64,000 bases of DNA. Source: Phycisphaerae bacterium RAS2 (lineage in GTDB: Bacteria > Planctomycetota > Phycisphaerae > UBA1845 > UTPLA1). Made by a program: the position numbers and the translations under genes. Every line of letters begins with the position of its first letter. The first letter of the stretch is position 1. This document shows, in pieces, positions 1-8,567 of this stretch. The notes under the pieces are model-generated. The model was not told the DNA's origin. It ran no database searches and worked only from the letters and a program-made list of their open reading frames with translations. The stretch is taken from positions 2,977,306-3,041,305 of the forward strand of contig CP036352.1 of NCBI GenBank assembly GCA_007753915.1, read 5' to 3'.

Positions 1-1626
1 AGCCGCATTCGCGACTACACCATCCATCGCATGATCGGCCGCGGCGGACAGGGGTGGGTCTTTGAGGCCCAGCAGGAATCGCCCCGCCGGCTCGTCGCGC
101 TCAAAATCGTGCGCGGCGACGCGTTCCCCACCGAAGAAGACGGCCGCCGGCTCCACCGCGAGGCCCAGACGCTCGCGCGCCTTCGCCATCCCGGCATCGC
201 CGCGGTCTATGAGGCCGGCCGCACCGAGGATGGCCGACAATTCTTCGCGATGGAGCTGGTCCAGGGCGTCCCGCTCATCGACTATGCTCGAAACCACGAT
301 CTCTCGCTCGAGCGGCGGCTGGAATTGTTTCGGAAAGTCTGCGAGGCGCTCGAATACGCTCACCAGCGCGGCGTCATTCACCGCGATTTGAAGCCGTCCA
401 ACATCCTCGTCGAAGAGGGCGACCAGCCCAAGCTCGTGGATTTCGGCCTGGCCCGCGCGGCCGCGACCGAGGCTGATCGCCACGTTGTCACCACGCTCAT
501 GGACGGCGGCGGCATCATGGGGACGTTGCCGTACATCAGCCCCGAGCAGGCGCGCGGCGACTCCACCGACATCGACGCGCGAAGCGATCTCTACTCGCTC
601 GGCGTCATCCTCTATGAGCTGCTTACCGATCGGCTCCCCTATTCGCTGAAGCTCGAGTCGCCCCACGTCGCGATCCGCACGATCTGCGAGCAGTCGCCGG
701 TGCGCCCGAGCCATCACAATCGCAGGCTCCCGCCTGAACTCGACATCATCACACTCAAGGCGCTGGAGAAGGAGCCGATCCAGCGCTACGACTCCGTCGC
801 CGATCTCGCACACGACATCGGGCTGTTCCTCGGCGGCAAGCCGATCATGGCGCGCCGCCCGAGTCTGACCTATCGCGCGCGAAAGCTCGTCGCGCGGAAC
901 AAGCTCACGACGGTTCTCGTCATCACGATCCTGCTGCTCGCCGCCGGCTCGGCCGCATGGATTCGTCTCTTGTACGATCGTGCCGCGGCGCAGACTCTGT
1001 CCTTTACCCAGCCGCTGACGCCGTGGGAAATTCAGGAACGCCGCCGCCAGCTTGAGCGCTCGGACCCGCAGGCCGCCATCAGCCGAATCAACGCGGCCGA
1101 TGTCATTCGGGGCGTTGGTGCGTTCGAAGAAGCCGAGTCGATCTGTCGCAAGGTGATCGATGCACAGGGAGACGCGGGCGCCGAATCGCGCGAAGCACTT
1201 TATGCGAAGGTCATGCTCGGTCGCGTGCTCATGGATCGCGGCAGCCCCGGCGAGGCGCAACCCATCCTGCGCGATGCGCTGCGGCTGCTGATTAAGAACC
1301 ACAAGGATCAGAAGAAGGACATCGCCAACGCTCGTGCGGCCCTGGGGCAATGCCTAACCCGGCTGGGTTTCTATCCCGAGGCCGCGGGGTATCTTGAATC
1401 CGCCTATCCCGCCGTCGTTGAGACGTTTGGCCCGCGCGACACGCGGACGCGCGAGGTGATTCAGGCGCTCATCGACGTTTACGACGGCTGGGGCATGCCG
1501 GACAAGGCCGCCGAATACCGACTCGTCCGTCAGCGGACCGCCGGCCCCGCGCCCGCCACGGATCGAGACCCGACCGGCGCGCTCTCTACTGATGCGAACC
1601 GCCCGCCCGCTGGAACGCAGCCCTGA
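1..1626 (+). CDS. Serine/threonine protein kinase with TPR-like C-terminus (5' end outside window)
   Basis: Hanks-type protein kinase held in the membrane by one helix. The frame is open back to base 1 (residues SRIRDYTIHR precede the ATG at 31), and this stretch is the usual lead-in to the glycine loop GRGGQGWVFEA, so the real start lies upstream. Counting from the ATG at 31: Lys25 in VALKIV, catalytic HRDLKPSN 117-124, DFG 137-139, YISPEQARG 168-176. One hydrophobic helix sits at about 293-311. Some 210 residues follow with weak TPR-like helices, a common output region in planctomycete kinases. The sigma factor gene begins 17 bases after the stop, so the two are probably co-transcribed and may be functionally coupled (inference). 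Confidence 0.93.
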   Translation, partial: SRIRDYTIHRMIGRGGQGWVFEAQQESPRRLVALKIVRGDAFPTEEDGRRLHREAQTLARLRHPGIAAVYEAGRTEDGRQFFAMELVQGVPLIDYARNHDLSLERRLELFRKVCEALEYAHQRGVIHRDLKPSNILVEEGDQPKLVDFGLARAAATEADRHVVTTLMDGGGIMGTLPYISPEQARGDSTDIDARSDLYSLGVILYELLTDRLPYSLKLESPHVAIRTICEQSPVRPSHHNRRLPPELDIITLKALEKEPIQRYDSVADLAHDIGLFLGGKPIMARRPSLTYRARKLVARNKLTTVLVITILLLAAGSAAWIRLLYDRAAAQTLSFTQPLTPWEIQERRRQLERSDPQAAISRINAADVIRGVGAFEEAESICRKVIDAQGDAGAESREALYAKVMLGRVLMDRGSPGEAQPILRDALRLLIKNHKDQKKDIANARAALGQCLTRLGFYPEAAGYLESAYPAVVETFGPRDTRTREVIQALIDVYDGWGMPDKAAEYRLVRQRTAGPAPATDRDPTGALSTDANRPPAGTQP

Positions 1627-1643
1627 CCCGTAAGAGCGACTTC

Positions 1644-2240
1644 ATGAGCAACTCCACGCCGCCGCTGTCTGATGCGCCCACGCCCAATCGCGGCGCTTCC
1701 GCGTCAAACCCACCGGACATGTCGCACAGCGTTCTCACGCGATTGCGAAGCGGCGATCCCGACGCGGGTCGGCTCCTCGACGAACTCTACCGCTCGGCAA
1801 TGCTGCGCTTCTGTCTCGGCTATCTGCACGACCCGATGGAGTCCGAGGATGCCGTGCAGGAAATCTTCTGGCGTGTGCTGCGATCCGACGCCCTGCCCGA
1901 CAACTTCCGCCCGTGGCTGTACAAGGTCGCGCGCAACCATTGCATCGCCGTCCTGCGCGAGCGCAAGCGCCACCATGCCGATCGCAACCCCCTTCCGACC
2001 GAATCCATCCCGATGGATGAGAGTGGAAACCTGACCCGGCTCGTGCGCGCCGAGGCCCAGCACCAGCTCGCCGATCTGCTGGCGCAGCTCTCCATTGACG
2101 AGAACGAACTGCTCCGGCTGCGCTACACCGAAGGCCTGTCACGCAAAGAAATCGCCGACGTGATGGACGAGCCGGAATCCGTCATCAAATCGCGACTGTT
2201 TGAAGCGATCGAAAAACTGCGGAAACTGGCGGGGGGATAA
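1644..2240 (+). CDS. ECF-type RNA polymerase sigma factor (sigma-70 family)
   Basis: Small alternative sigma factor of 198 residues with only regions 2 and 4. Region 2 is about residues 42-105 (SEDAVQEIFWRVLRS, then FRPWLYKVARNHCI). Region 4 is about 140-195, with the helix-turn-helix ELLRLRYTEGLSRKEIADVM and SVIKSRLFEAIEKLRK. The first 25 residues look disordered. It follows the kinase gene by 17 bases. Planctomycetes have ECF groups genetically linked to Ser/Thr kinases instead of classical membrane anti-sigma factors. No anti-sigma gene is visible here, so control by the kinase is a plausible inference. Confidence 0.93.
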   Translation: MSNSTPPLSDAPTPNRGASASNPPDMSHSVLTRLRSGDPDAGRLLDELYRSAMLRFCLGYLHDPMESEDAVQEIFWRVLRSDALPDNFRPWLYKVARNHCIAVLRERKRHHADRNPLPTESIPMDESGNLTRLVRAEAQHQLADLLAQLSIDENELLRLRYTEGLSRKEIADVMDEPESVIKSRLFEAIEKLRKLAGG

Positions 2241-2323
2241 GAGACTCAGATCAAGCTGGGCCATCTGACCGGACACTCACGAAGTTTACCAAGTGATATT
2301 CGTCGGGTCTGCTGATCCGACCT

Positions 2324-2872
2324 ATGTCTGCACTTATGCCACTCTTGGATGTGAACTGTCCTATGGCAAAGGAAATGGGAAGTTTGACGTGTGCACAGCC
2401 TGATGTCAGCTGGCGTGCCAGAGTAATTACAGTATTGCTTTTGGTGCACTTGTTGCTACTTGGATTCAGTTGCGCTGTACGCAGTGAAGCACGAAGTAAC
2501 TTTGGCCTTGCAAACAACAATAGTCTGGAAAGTCTGAGTGCGGAAAGTGCGGCATGGCGGCGAACAGACGGGAACCTTCGAATCTGGATTATCTACAATG
2601 CTCTTGCGATCGCATTTGTTCGAGTTCAACCACTACCACCTTCGCCAATTCGTAGAATTGTCGCAGCATCCCTCGTGACTTGGACAATGATAGCGCTGTC
2701 AATCGAACTAGGTACCACGTTGTTAATCATGGCAAATAGCCCGATTCACGTGTACGTTCCAACAGATTGGCGTACATCACGGATACTTCCATTGGATTTG
2801 CATTGGGTGTTGTTTACGTCGCTTGGGATTTGGCTTACTGCTGTACTTCTTGTTCTTGGCCACAAAAGGTGA
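2324..2872 (+). CDS. Hypothetical multi-pass membrane protein
   Basis: 182 residues, not recognised. Three or four hydrophobic segments are visible: about 34-52 (VITVLLLVHLLLLGF), about 87-100, about 112-137 (IVAASLVTWTMIALS) and the C-terminal WVLFTSLGIWLTAVLLVLG. The region is visibly richer in A+T than the genes on either side and uses codons the neighbours avoid. That suggests acquisition, or a fast-evolving orphan. No Shine-Dalgarno sequence precedes the ATG at 2324; the ATG at 2363 is an alternative start. The hydrophobic pattern supports a real gene, but the function is unknown. Confidence 0.55.
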   Translation: MSALMPLLDVNCPMAKEMGSLTCAQPDVSWRARVITVLLLVHLLLLGFSCAVRSEARSNFGLANNNSLESLSAESAAWRRTDGNLRIWIIYNALAIAFVRVQPLPPSPIRRIVAASLVTWTMIALSIELGTTLLIMANSPIHVYVPTDWRTSRILPLDLHWVLFTSLGIWLTAVLLVLGHKR

Positions 2873-2956
2873 TCTTGGGGCAAGAAGTGTCGACTCGTAG
2901 ACGTCGCGATTCGTCGTATTTGCTGAACCGACCTCCACAAATCCATCGCACTGACC

Positions 2957-2979
2957 GTTCCCTCACGTTCGCGGCTCGG
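2957..2979 (+). repeat. Single arm of a dispersed GC-rich intergenic repeat
   Basis: Twenty of 23 bases match the repeat arm at 56819-56841, in the same orientation. It lies between the membrane-protein gene and the mutase gene. Such short repeats are spread through many planctomycete intergenic regions, as I recall. Here it is a lone arm with no facing partner. Confidence 0.6.
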
Positions 2980-3025
2980 ATCATGCGGCATCCTCAAGCC
3001 CCACGACCCAATCCCCAAGCCCTTC

Positions 3026-4645
3026 CTAGAACACCTGCCCCGTGTCGAACCGTCCCAGCGATGCCTCCAGCGCCTGCATCATCTCGCCGACGGTCGCGTA
3101 CGCTTTCGCCCCCGCAATCAACGCTTCCATCACGTTCACGCCGGCCCGCGCGTCGTCGGTGATACGCTTCAAAGCCACCTTCACCGCCGCGCCATCCCGA
3201 CCTGCCTTCATCTTCTTCAAGTCGGCGATGACCTCGTGCTCGACCGCGTCGGGAATCTTCAGCATGTCAATCCGCGGGCCGTCATCGTCCGTGTAGTCCG
3301 TCACGCCGACCAGCTTCTTGTCGCCGCGCTCGACCGCCGCGCTGTAGCGATAGGCCGCGTCGGCGATTTCGCGCCGAACGTATCCATTCTCAATCGCCGC
3401 GATCATGCCGCCCATCTCGTCGATGTGCTCGATGTACTCGCGGGCCTCCGCCTCCAACTGATTCGTCAGCGCCTCGACGAAGTAGCTCCCGCCCAGCGGA
3501 TCGACCACGCTCGTCACGCCCGTCTCACACGCCAGCACCTGCTGCGTGCGCAGCGCCAGCGTCACCGCGTGCTCGGTCGGGAGGCACACCGTCTCGTCCA
3601 TGCTATTCGTGTGCAGACTCTGGCAGCCGCCCAGCACTGCCGCCATCGCCTGATACGCCACCCGCATCAGATTCACGTGCGGCTGCTTGGAATACAGGCT
3701 GCAACCGGCCGTCTGCGCGTGGAAGCGCAACCACATCGACCGCTCGTTCTTCGCGCCGAATCGCTCCTTCATGTACCACGCCCACAGCCGGCGGGCCGCG
3801 CGGAACTTGGCGATCTCCTCGAAGAAGTCATTGTGACTGTTGAAGAAGAAGCTCAACCGCGGCGCGAATGCGTCGATGTCCATGCCCCGATCGACGCACG
3901 CCTGGGCATAGGCCAGACCGTCGCCGAGGGTAAACGCCAGCTCCTGACCGGCCGTCGACCCGGCCTCGCGGATGTGATAGCCGCTGACGCTCACGGCGTT
4001 GTATTGGGGCAGCTCCTTCTGGCAGAACTCGATCGTGTCCACCACCAGTCGCACGCTCTCGGACGGCGGGAAGACGAACTCATTCTGCGCGTGGAACTCC
4101 TTGAGAATATCGTTCTGGCAGGTGCCGCGGAGATTCTTGCGGGGCACGCCCTGCTTGTCGGCCGTGGCGACGTAAAAGGCGATGAGAATGGCTGCCGGCG
4201 CGTTGATGGTCATGGAGACGCTGACGCCGCCGAGGTCGATGCCGCCGAACAGCACTTCGTAGTCTGCCAGCGACGAGATCGCAACGCCGCAACGACCGAC
4301 CTCTCCGAGTGAGAGTTGATCATCCGCGTCGCGGCCCATGAGCGTCGGCAGGTCAAACGCGGTTGACAGACCGGTCTGCCCGCGCGAGAGGAGGAATTTG
4401 AATCGCTCGTTGGTCTGGCGTGCGCTGCCGAACCCGGCAAACTGCCGCATGGTCCACAGCTTCCCCCGGTACATGTCAGGGTGGACGCCTCGCGTGAACG
4501 GGAACTGCCCCGGGTCGCCCAGGTGCGTTTCGTAATCCACCTCGGCGGTATCCTGCGGCCCGTAAACGGTCTGCAAGGGCCTGCCCGACATGGTCGTGTG
4601 CGGGCCGATTTCACCGGGATGGATGTCGGTTTGCGATGGTCTCAT
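3026..4645 (-). CDS. Methylmalonyl-CoA mutase, large-subunit catalytic chain
   Basis: Cobalamin-dependent acyl-CoA mutase interconverting (R)-methylmalonyl-CoA and succinyl-CoA in propionate metabolism. 539 residues, covering only the TIM-barrel substrate domain; the C-terminal B12-binding domain of one-chain enzymes is absent, so a separate small subunit must exist outside this window. Tyr59 (in PDMYRG) and Arg199 (in SESVRL) align by motif with Tyr89 and Arg207 of the Propionibacterium enzyme, which favours methylmalonyl-CoA over isobutyryl- or hydroxyisobutyryl-CoA mutase. The start at 4645 follows GAGGA at good spacing. The open frame runs up to 4936, but that stretch is not family-like and contains the promoter. 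Confidence 0.92.
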   Translation of the reverse strand: MRPSQTDIHPGEIGPHTTMSGRPLQTVYGPQDTAEVDYETHLGDPGQFPFTRGVHPDMYRGKLWTMRQFAGFGSARQTNERFKFLLSRGQTGLSTAFDLPTLMGRDADDQLSLGEVGRCGVAISSLADYEVLFGGIDLGGVSVSMTINAPAAILIAFYVATADKQGVPRKNLRGTCQNDILKEFHAQNEFVFPPSESVRLVVDTIEFCQKELPQYNAVSVSGYHIREAGSTAGQELAFTLGDGLAYAQACVDRGMDIDAFAPRLSFFFNSHNDFFEEIAKFRAARRLWAWYMKERFGAKNERSMWLRFHAQTAGCSLYSKQPHVNLMRVAYQAMAAVLGGCQSLHTNSMDETVCLPTEHAVTLALRTQQVLACETGVTSVVDPLGGSYFVEALTNQLEAEAREYIEHIDEMGGMIAAIENGYVRREIADAAYRYSAAVERGDKKLVGVTDYTDDDGPRIDMLKIPDAVEHEVIADLKKMKAGRDGAAVKVALKRITDDARAGVNVMEALIAGAKAYATVGEMMQALEASLGRFDTGQVF

Positions 4646-4646
4646 T

Positions 4647-4668
4647 AGGCGTTCCTCAGGCGTTCCTC
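4647..4668 (-). repeat. Tandem 11-bp duplication carrying the ribosome binding site
   Basis: On the minus strand the unit GAGGAACGCCT occurs twice, back to back, directly upstream of the mutase ATG. Each copy has a GAGGA Shine-Dalgarno core, but only the inner copy is at normal spacing from the start codon. Confidence 0.75.
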
Positions 4669-4680
4669 GGAAAACGGGAC

Positions 4681-4709
4681 ATTGTAATGGTGACTTCGAA
4701 TGATGAAAA
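4681..4709 (-). promoter_or_regulatory. Predicted sigma-70 promoter for the mutase gene
   Basis: On the minus strand: TTTTCA (4704-4709), 17 bases, TACAAT (4681-4686). The leader is about 30 bases and ends at the doubled Shine-Dalgarno site. The -35 box is a 4 of 6 match and the -10 box 5 of 6. Confidence 0.5.
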
Positions 4710-4769
4710 CAGGCGAGGCGACCGAAGCCATGACAGCGGGACGGCCTTCCACGGATCGGAAGTAATGCA

Positions 4770-4799
4770 TTGGCAATGGGTTCGGACGTCTGGTAGAAT
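4770..4799 (+). promoter_or_regulatory. Predicted sigma-70 promoter for smc
   Basis: TTGGCA (4770-4775), 18 bases, TAGAAT (4794-4799). The leader to the smc start at 4955 would be about 150 bases. Both boxes are 5 of 6 matches. Confidence 0.55.
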
Positions 4800-4954
4800 G
4801 CCCGTTTCACTCGGCGATCATCGCGGCCGGGGTCTGACATGGTAACTGGGGCGGGTGGGCAGGAGGCCCGACAGCGCGTCGGCGCGCGATTCGAATCGCC
4901 GATACGCCACGCAGCACGAACCGGCCAAGGCAGCATGGAGGCTAGGCTTTTTTC

Positions 4955-7900
4955 ATGATTCTCAAGCGACTCACGGCGACGGGCTTCAAGAGCTTCGCGG
5001 ACAAGACCGAATTCGATTTCGGCGGCGGCATCACCGGCATCGTCGGCCCGAACGGCTGCGGCAAGTCAAACGTCGTCGACGCCATCAAGTGGGTCCTCGG
5101 CGAGCAATCCGCCAAGAGCCTGCGCGGCAAGCAGATGATGGACGTCATCTTCAACGGCTCGGGCACGCGCAAGAGCCTCGGCATGGCCCAGGTCGATCTC
5201 ACGTTTGATAATTCCGACGGCCGCCTCCCGACCGACCAGACCGAGGTGACGGTCTCGCGCCGGCTGTATCGCAGCGGCGAGAGCGAGTACCTGTTGAACA
5301 AGCAGGTGTGCCGGTTGAAGGACATCCGCGAACTGTTTCTCGACACGGGCATCGGCGTCGATGCGTACAGCGTGATCGAGCAGGGCCGCGTCGATGTGCT
5401 GCTTCAGGCCAATCCGACCGAGCGGCGGCTGATCTTCGAAGAGGCCGCGGGCATCAGCAAGTACAAGGTGCGCAAGAAAGAGGCGCAGCGCCGGCTGGAG
5501 CGCGTCAATCAGAACCTGCTTCGCGTGCAGGACATCGTCGAAGAAGTTGAAAAGCGTCTGCGCAGCGTGAAGCTGGCCGCGGGCAAAGCGCGAAACTATC
5601 AGGCCTATGTTCAGGAGCTGCGCGAACTGCGCAGTCGCTACGCGCTGGCGGAGTATCACCGCCTACGCGAGGGGCGCGACGCGGCCGAACGTGAATCGAC
5701 CGAGCTTTCCGACCGCGCAACGCAGTTGCGGACCGACTTATCGAACAACGAGGCGCGCAGCAGCGAGGCCAACGTCGGCATCGTCGATCTCGAACGGGCC
5801 ATTTCGCTCACCGAAAACCGCCTGCTGACCGCCACGTCGCAGATCACCGCGCAGGAAGAGCGCATCGCGGCGGCCGAGCGGCGCATCGCCGACCAGAAGG
5901 AGCTGCTCGCGCGATCGCAGGAACGACTTGGCGGATTCGACGGACAGGTGGCGTCACTGGATGGCCGGCTCGCCGAGCAAGACGCAATCATCAAGCGAAT
6001 CGAGGCGGAACTGGCGGCCGTTCACGGAGAACTGTCGCGCCTCGCCGATAAGGACCGCACCTGCGCCCACGAGACCAACGAAACGAGCACACGGCTGGAG
6101 GACGAGAAGGCCGGCATCATCGACCTGCTGCGCCGCACGAGCCAGTTGCACAACGAGATTCAGGGGCTGGACCTGCAGCACGGTTCGCTCGCCCGGCAGA
6201 AGTCGCAGCTTGACGAGCGCGACGCGGCGATTGCCACCGAGCTGGCCGAGGCGATGGGACGCCAGCAATCGCATCGCGCGCGGCTCGGCGAGATCGACGT
6301 TTTGATCGCTGACCAGTCGACCAAGCTGAACGAGACGAAGGAAAAGGCCGACGTCGCGGCGAGCCACCGCGTGCAACTGATCGACCAGCTCGCGGCGGCG
6401 AAAGAATACCGCAGCGGCCTGGAGAGCCGGCGGCAGTTACTCGCCGAGCAGGATCGCAAACACGAGGGTCTGCTCGCCGGCGCGCGGGAGATTCTCGAAC
6501 GGCGCGACGGCGATGAATCGGGCCGCACGTTCAACTACGTTCGCGGCGCGGTCGGCGAATTGTTCGAGGCCGACGTGGCCCACGCCGGGCTGGTCGAGGC
6601 GGTCCTCGGCAACTACGAAAAATACCTGGTCGTCGCGCAGCGTGAATCGTTGCTGGCCGACCGCGACACGCTGGCCGACCTGTCCGGGCCGGTGCGGGCG
6701 TTCTCCCTGGACTGCGTGCCGCCGCTGGTGAACGGACCCGACCTGTCAAACCAGGAGGGCTTCGTCGCGAGGCTGATTGATTGGGTGCGCTTCCCGGAAG
6801 ACTGCGCCCAACTGGCGCGATACCTGCTGGGCCGAACGTATGTCGTGGAGAGCATCGACGCGGCGCGGCGACTCGCAGCAATGGACCCGGCCGGCGCGCG
6901 TTTCGTCACGGTCGAGGGCATCGTCTGGGAGCCGGACGGCCGCGTGGGGATCGGCCCGCTCGGCGCGGGGTCGGGCCTCATCAGCCGCCGCAGCGAATTG
7001 CGCGAGCTGGCCAAGGAACTGGCGAGCGTCGAGGAGCGCATCGCGTCGCTCTCGGAGCAGTTGCGTACCAGCGAGAGCGAAGTCAGCCATCTCGAACAGG
7101 TGCAACAAAGCCTGCGCACAGCCATTTACGAGGCCAACACGCAGCGCGTTGAGTCTGCCGCGAACCTCGCGACGGTGGACGAGACGGTGCGGCAATTGTC
7201 GGACGAGCGGCCGCTGATCGCGCGCGAAGTGGCGGTGCTGGTCGATCAACTCGGCGAGATGCGAACACGGCAGGAGGCCAGCCGCCAATCGCTGACGCAG
7301 CTTGAAACGCGCAGCAGCGAAAGCGAGCGGATGGTCGAGCAATTGACCGCGGCCCTGGCGGAGTTGCAGACGCGAAGGCAGCAGATCGGCGAAGCGATCA
7401 CGTCGGCCAAGGTGCGAAGCGGCGAACTGACCCAGCAACGCGCTGCGGCGAATGAAAGCGCGCGGGAGCTGCAATCGGCGCGCGTGCAGTTGCTGACCGA
7501 GCGCGACCAGGCCGCGCGTGACGTGGTGGAGGCGCAGGAGCGGATTGAACAATCGCAGGGTCAAATGGCCGCTGCGAAACAGGCGCTGGACGAACACCGC
7601 ACGCAACACGCGGCGCTCTCGCGCGAGGCCGCCGAACTTCGAACAAACCGCGACAACCTGCGCAGCGAGGTCGAGCAACTGGCCATCGACGCACGCCGCC
7701 TGCGAAGCGAACTGGAAGCCGTCGAAGCCCAGTTGCACGAGCGGCAACTGAAACTGCAGGAACTCCGTGTTCGCCTGGAGGATCTCGTCGGCCGCATTCA
7801 GGAAGAATTGCACGTCGATCTCGAAGCCCAGTACGCAGGCTACGCCCCGCAGGACGACGAAGACTGGCCCGCGGTCGAAGCGAAAATCGAGGAGCTGCGG

Positions 7901-8533
7901 CAGAAAATCGAACGCCTCGGCAGCGTCAATCTCGACGCAATCGACGAACAGGGTCAGCTCGAGACGCGCCTGGAGTTTCTCACCGGCCAACTGACTGACC
8001 TGCGCACAAGCGAGAAGCAACTGCTCGAACTGATCGACCGGCTGAACGTCGAGTCGCAGCAGCGGTTCATCGACACGTTCAAGGGCGTTGCCGAACATTT
8101 CAGCGCGCTGTTTAAGAAGCTCTTCGGCGGCGGCAAGGCCGAACTGCTGCTCATGGACGAAGCCGACGTGCTGGAGTGCGGCATCGAAATCGTCGCGCGC
8201 CCACCGGGCAAGGAGCCGCAGAGCATCAGCCTGCTTTCCGGCGGCGAGAAGACCATGACCGCCATCGCCCTGCTGATGGCCGTGTTCCGCCATCGTCCGT
8301 CGCCGTTCGTCCTGCTCGACGAAGTCGACGCGGCGCTAGACGAGGCGAACAACGTGCGCTTCAACCACGTCGTGGAAGAGTTCTCGAAGATCTCGCAGTT
8401 CATCGTCATCACGCACTCCAAGCGCACGATGAGCATCGCCGATACCATGTACGGCGTCACGATGCAGGAGGCGGGCGTCTCCAAGCGCGTCAGTGTCCGC
8501 TTCGACGACGAGCAGCAGAAGGCGTCGGCCTGA
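4955..8533 (+). CDS. smc: Chromosome segregation protein SMC
   Basis: Chromosome-organising ATPase that forms the ring of the SMC-ScpAB complex. 1192 residues, the normal bacterial length. Walker A GPNGCGKS is at 31-38, and the signature motif LLSGGEKT (1093-1100) and Walker B FVLLDEVDAAL (from 1118) form the C-terminal half of the head. Long heptad-rich coiled coils occupy about 170-500 and 690-1030. A hinge lies between them (GAVGELFEADVAHAGL and following). A GGAGG lies about 14 bases before the ATG. The scpA and scpB genes are not in the window. The channel gene follows closely on the same strand. Confidence 0.97.
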   Translation: MILKRLTATGFKSFADKTEFDFGGGITGIVGPNGCGKSNVVDAIKWVLGEQSAKSLRGKQMMDVIFNGSGTRKSLGMAQVDLTFDNSDGRLPTDQTEVTVSRRLYRSGESEYLLNKQVCRLKDIRELFLDTGIGVDAYSVIEQGRVDVLLQANPTERRLIFEEAAGISKYKVRKKEAQRRLERVNQNLLRVQDIVEEVEKRLRSVKLAAGKARNYQAYVQELRELRSRYALAEYHRLREGRDAAERESTELSDRATQLRTDLSNNEARSSEANVGIVDLERAISLTENRLLTATSQITAQEERIAAAERRIADQKELLARSQERLGGFDGQVASLDGRLAEQDAIIKRIEAELAAVHGELSRLADKDRTCAHETNETSTRLEDEKAGIIDLLRRTSQLHNEIQGLDLQHGSLARQKSQLDERDAAIATELAEAMGRQQSHRARLGEIDVLIADQSTKLNETKEKADVAASHRVQLIDQLAAAKEYRSGLESRRQLLAEQDRKHEGLLAGAREILERRDGDESGRTFNYVRGAVGELFEADVAHAGLVEAVLGNYEKYLVVAQRESLLADRDTLADLSGPVRAFSLDCVPPLVNGPDLSNQEGFVARLIDWVRFPEDCAQLARYLLGRTYVVESIDAARRLAAMDPAGARFVTVEGIVWEPDGRVGIGPLGAGSGLISRRSELRELAKELASVEERIASLSEQLRTSESEVSHLEQVQQSLRTAIYEANTQRVESAANLATVDETVRQLSDERPLIAREVAVLVDQLGEMRTRQEASRQSLTQLETRSSESERMVEQLTAALAELQTRRQQIGEAITSAKVRSGELTQQRAAANESARELQSARVQLLTERDQAARDVVEAQERIEQSQGQMAAAKQALDEHRTQHAALSREAAELRTNRDNLRSEVEQLAIDARRLRSELEAVEAQLHERQLKLQELRVRLEDLVGRIQEELHVDLEAQYAGYAPQDDEDWPAVEAKIEELRQKIERLGSVNLDAIDEQGQLETRLEFLTGQLTDLRTSEKQLLELIDRLNVESQQRFIDTFKGVAEHFSALFKKLFGGGKAELLLMDEADVLECGIEIVARPPGKEPQSISLLSGGEKTMTAIALLMAVFRHRPSPFVLLDEVDAALDEANNVRFNHVVEEFSKISQFIVITHSKRTMSIADTMYGVTMQEAGVSKRVSVRFDDEQQKASA

Positions 8534-8567
8534 CCGGCGCGATGCCTGCCGCTTCGTTTCGTGTATC

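Larger units (their letters stand above)
4646..4954. other. Divergent intergenic region between the mutase gene and smc
   Basis: 309 bases without a convincing gene. It holds back-to-back promoter candidates for the mutase (minus) and smc (plus) and the duplicated ribosome binding site of the mutase. The frames running into it from both sides lack family similarity. Confidence 0.7.

Noticed and set aside
3236-4312. Long plus-strand open frame of 358 codons
   Set aside because: It is antisense to the mutase gene, whose motifs are clear. Its composition (Arg/His/Ala-rich) is what reverse-strand reading of GC-rich genes gives.
4646-4936. Extended start of the mutase gene
   Set aside because: The extra 97 residues are not like the family and the stretch contains the promoter and the duplicated ribosome binding site.
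6746-8293. Minus-strand open frame of 515 codons inside smc
   Set aside because: Shadow of the smc coiled coil; Leu/Gln/Arg-rich with no domain pattern.
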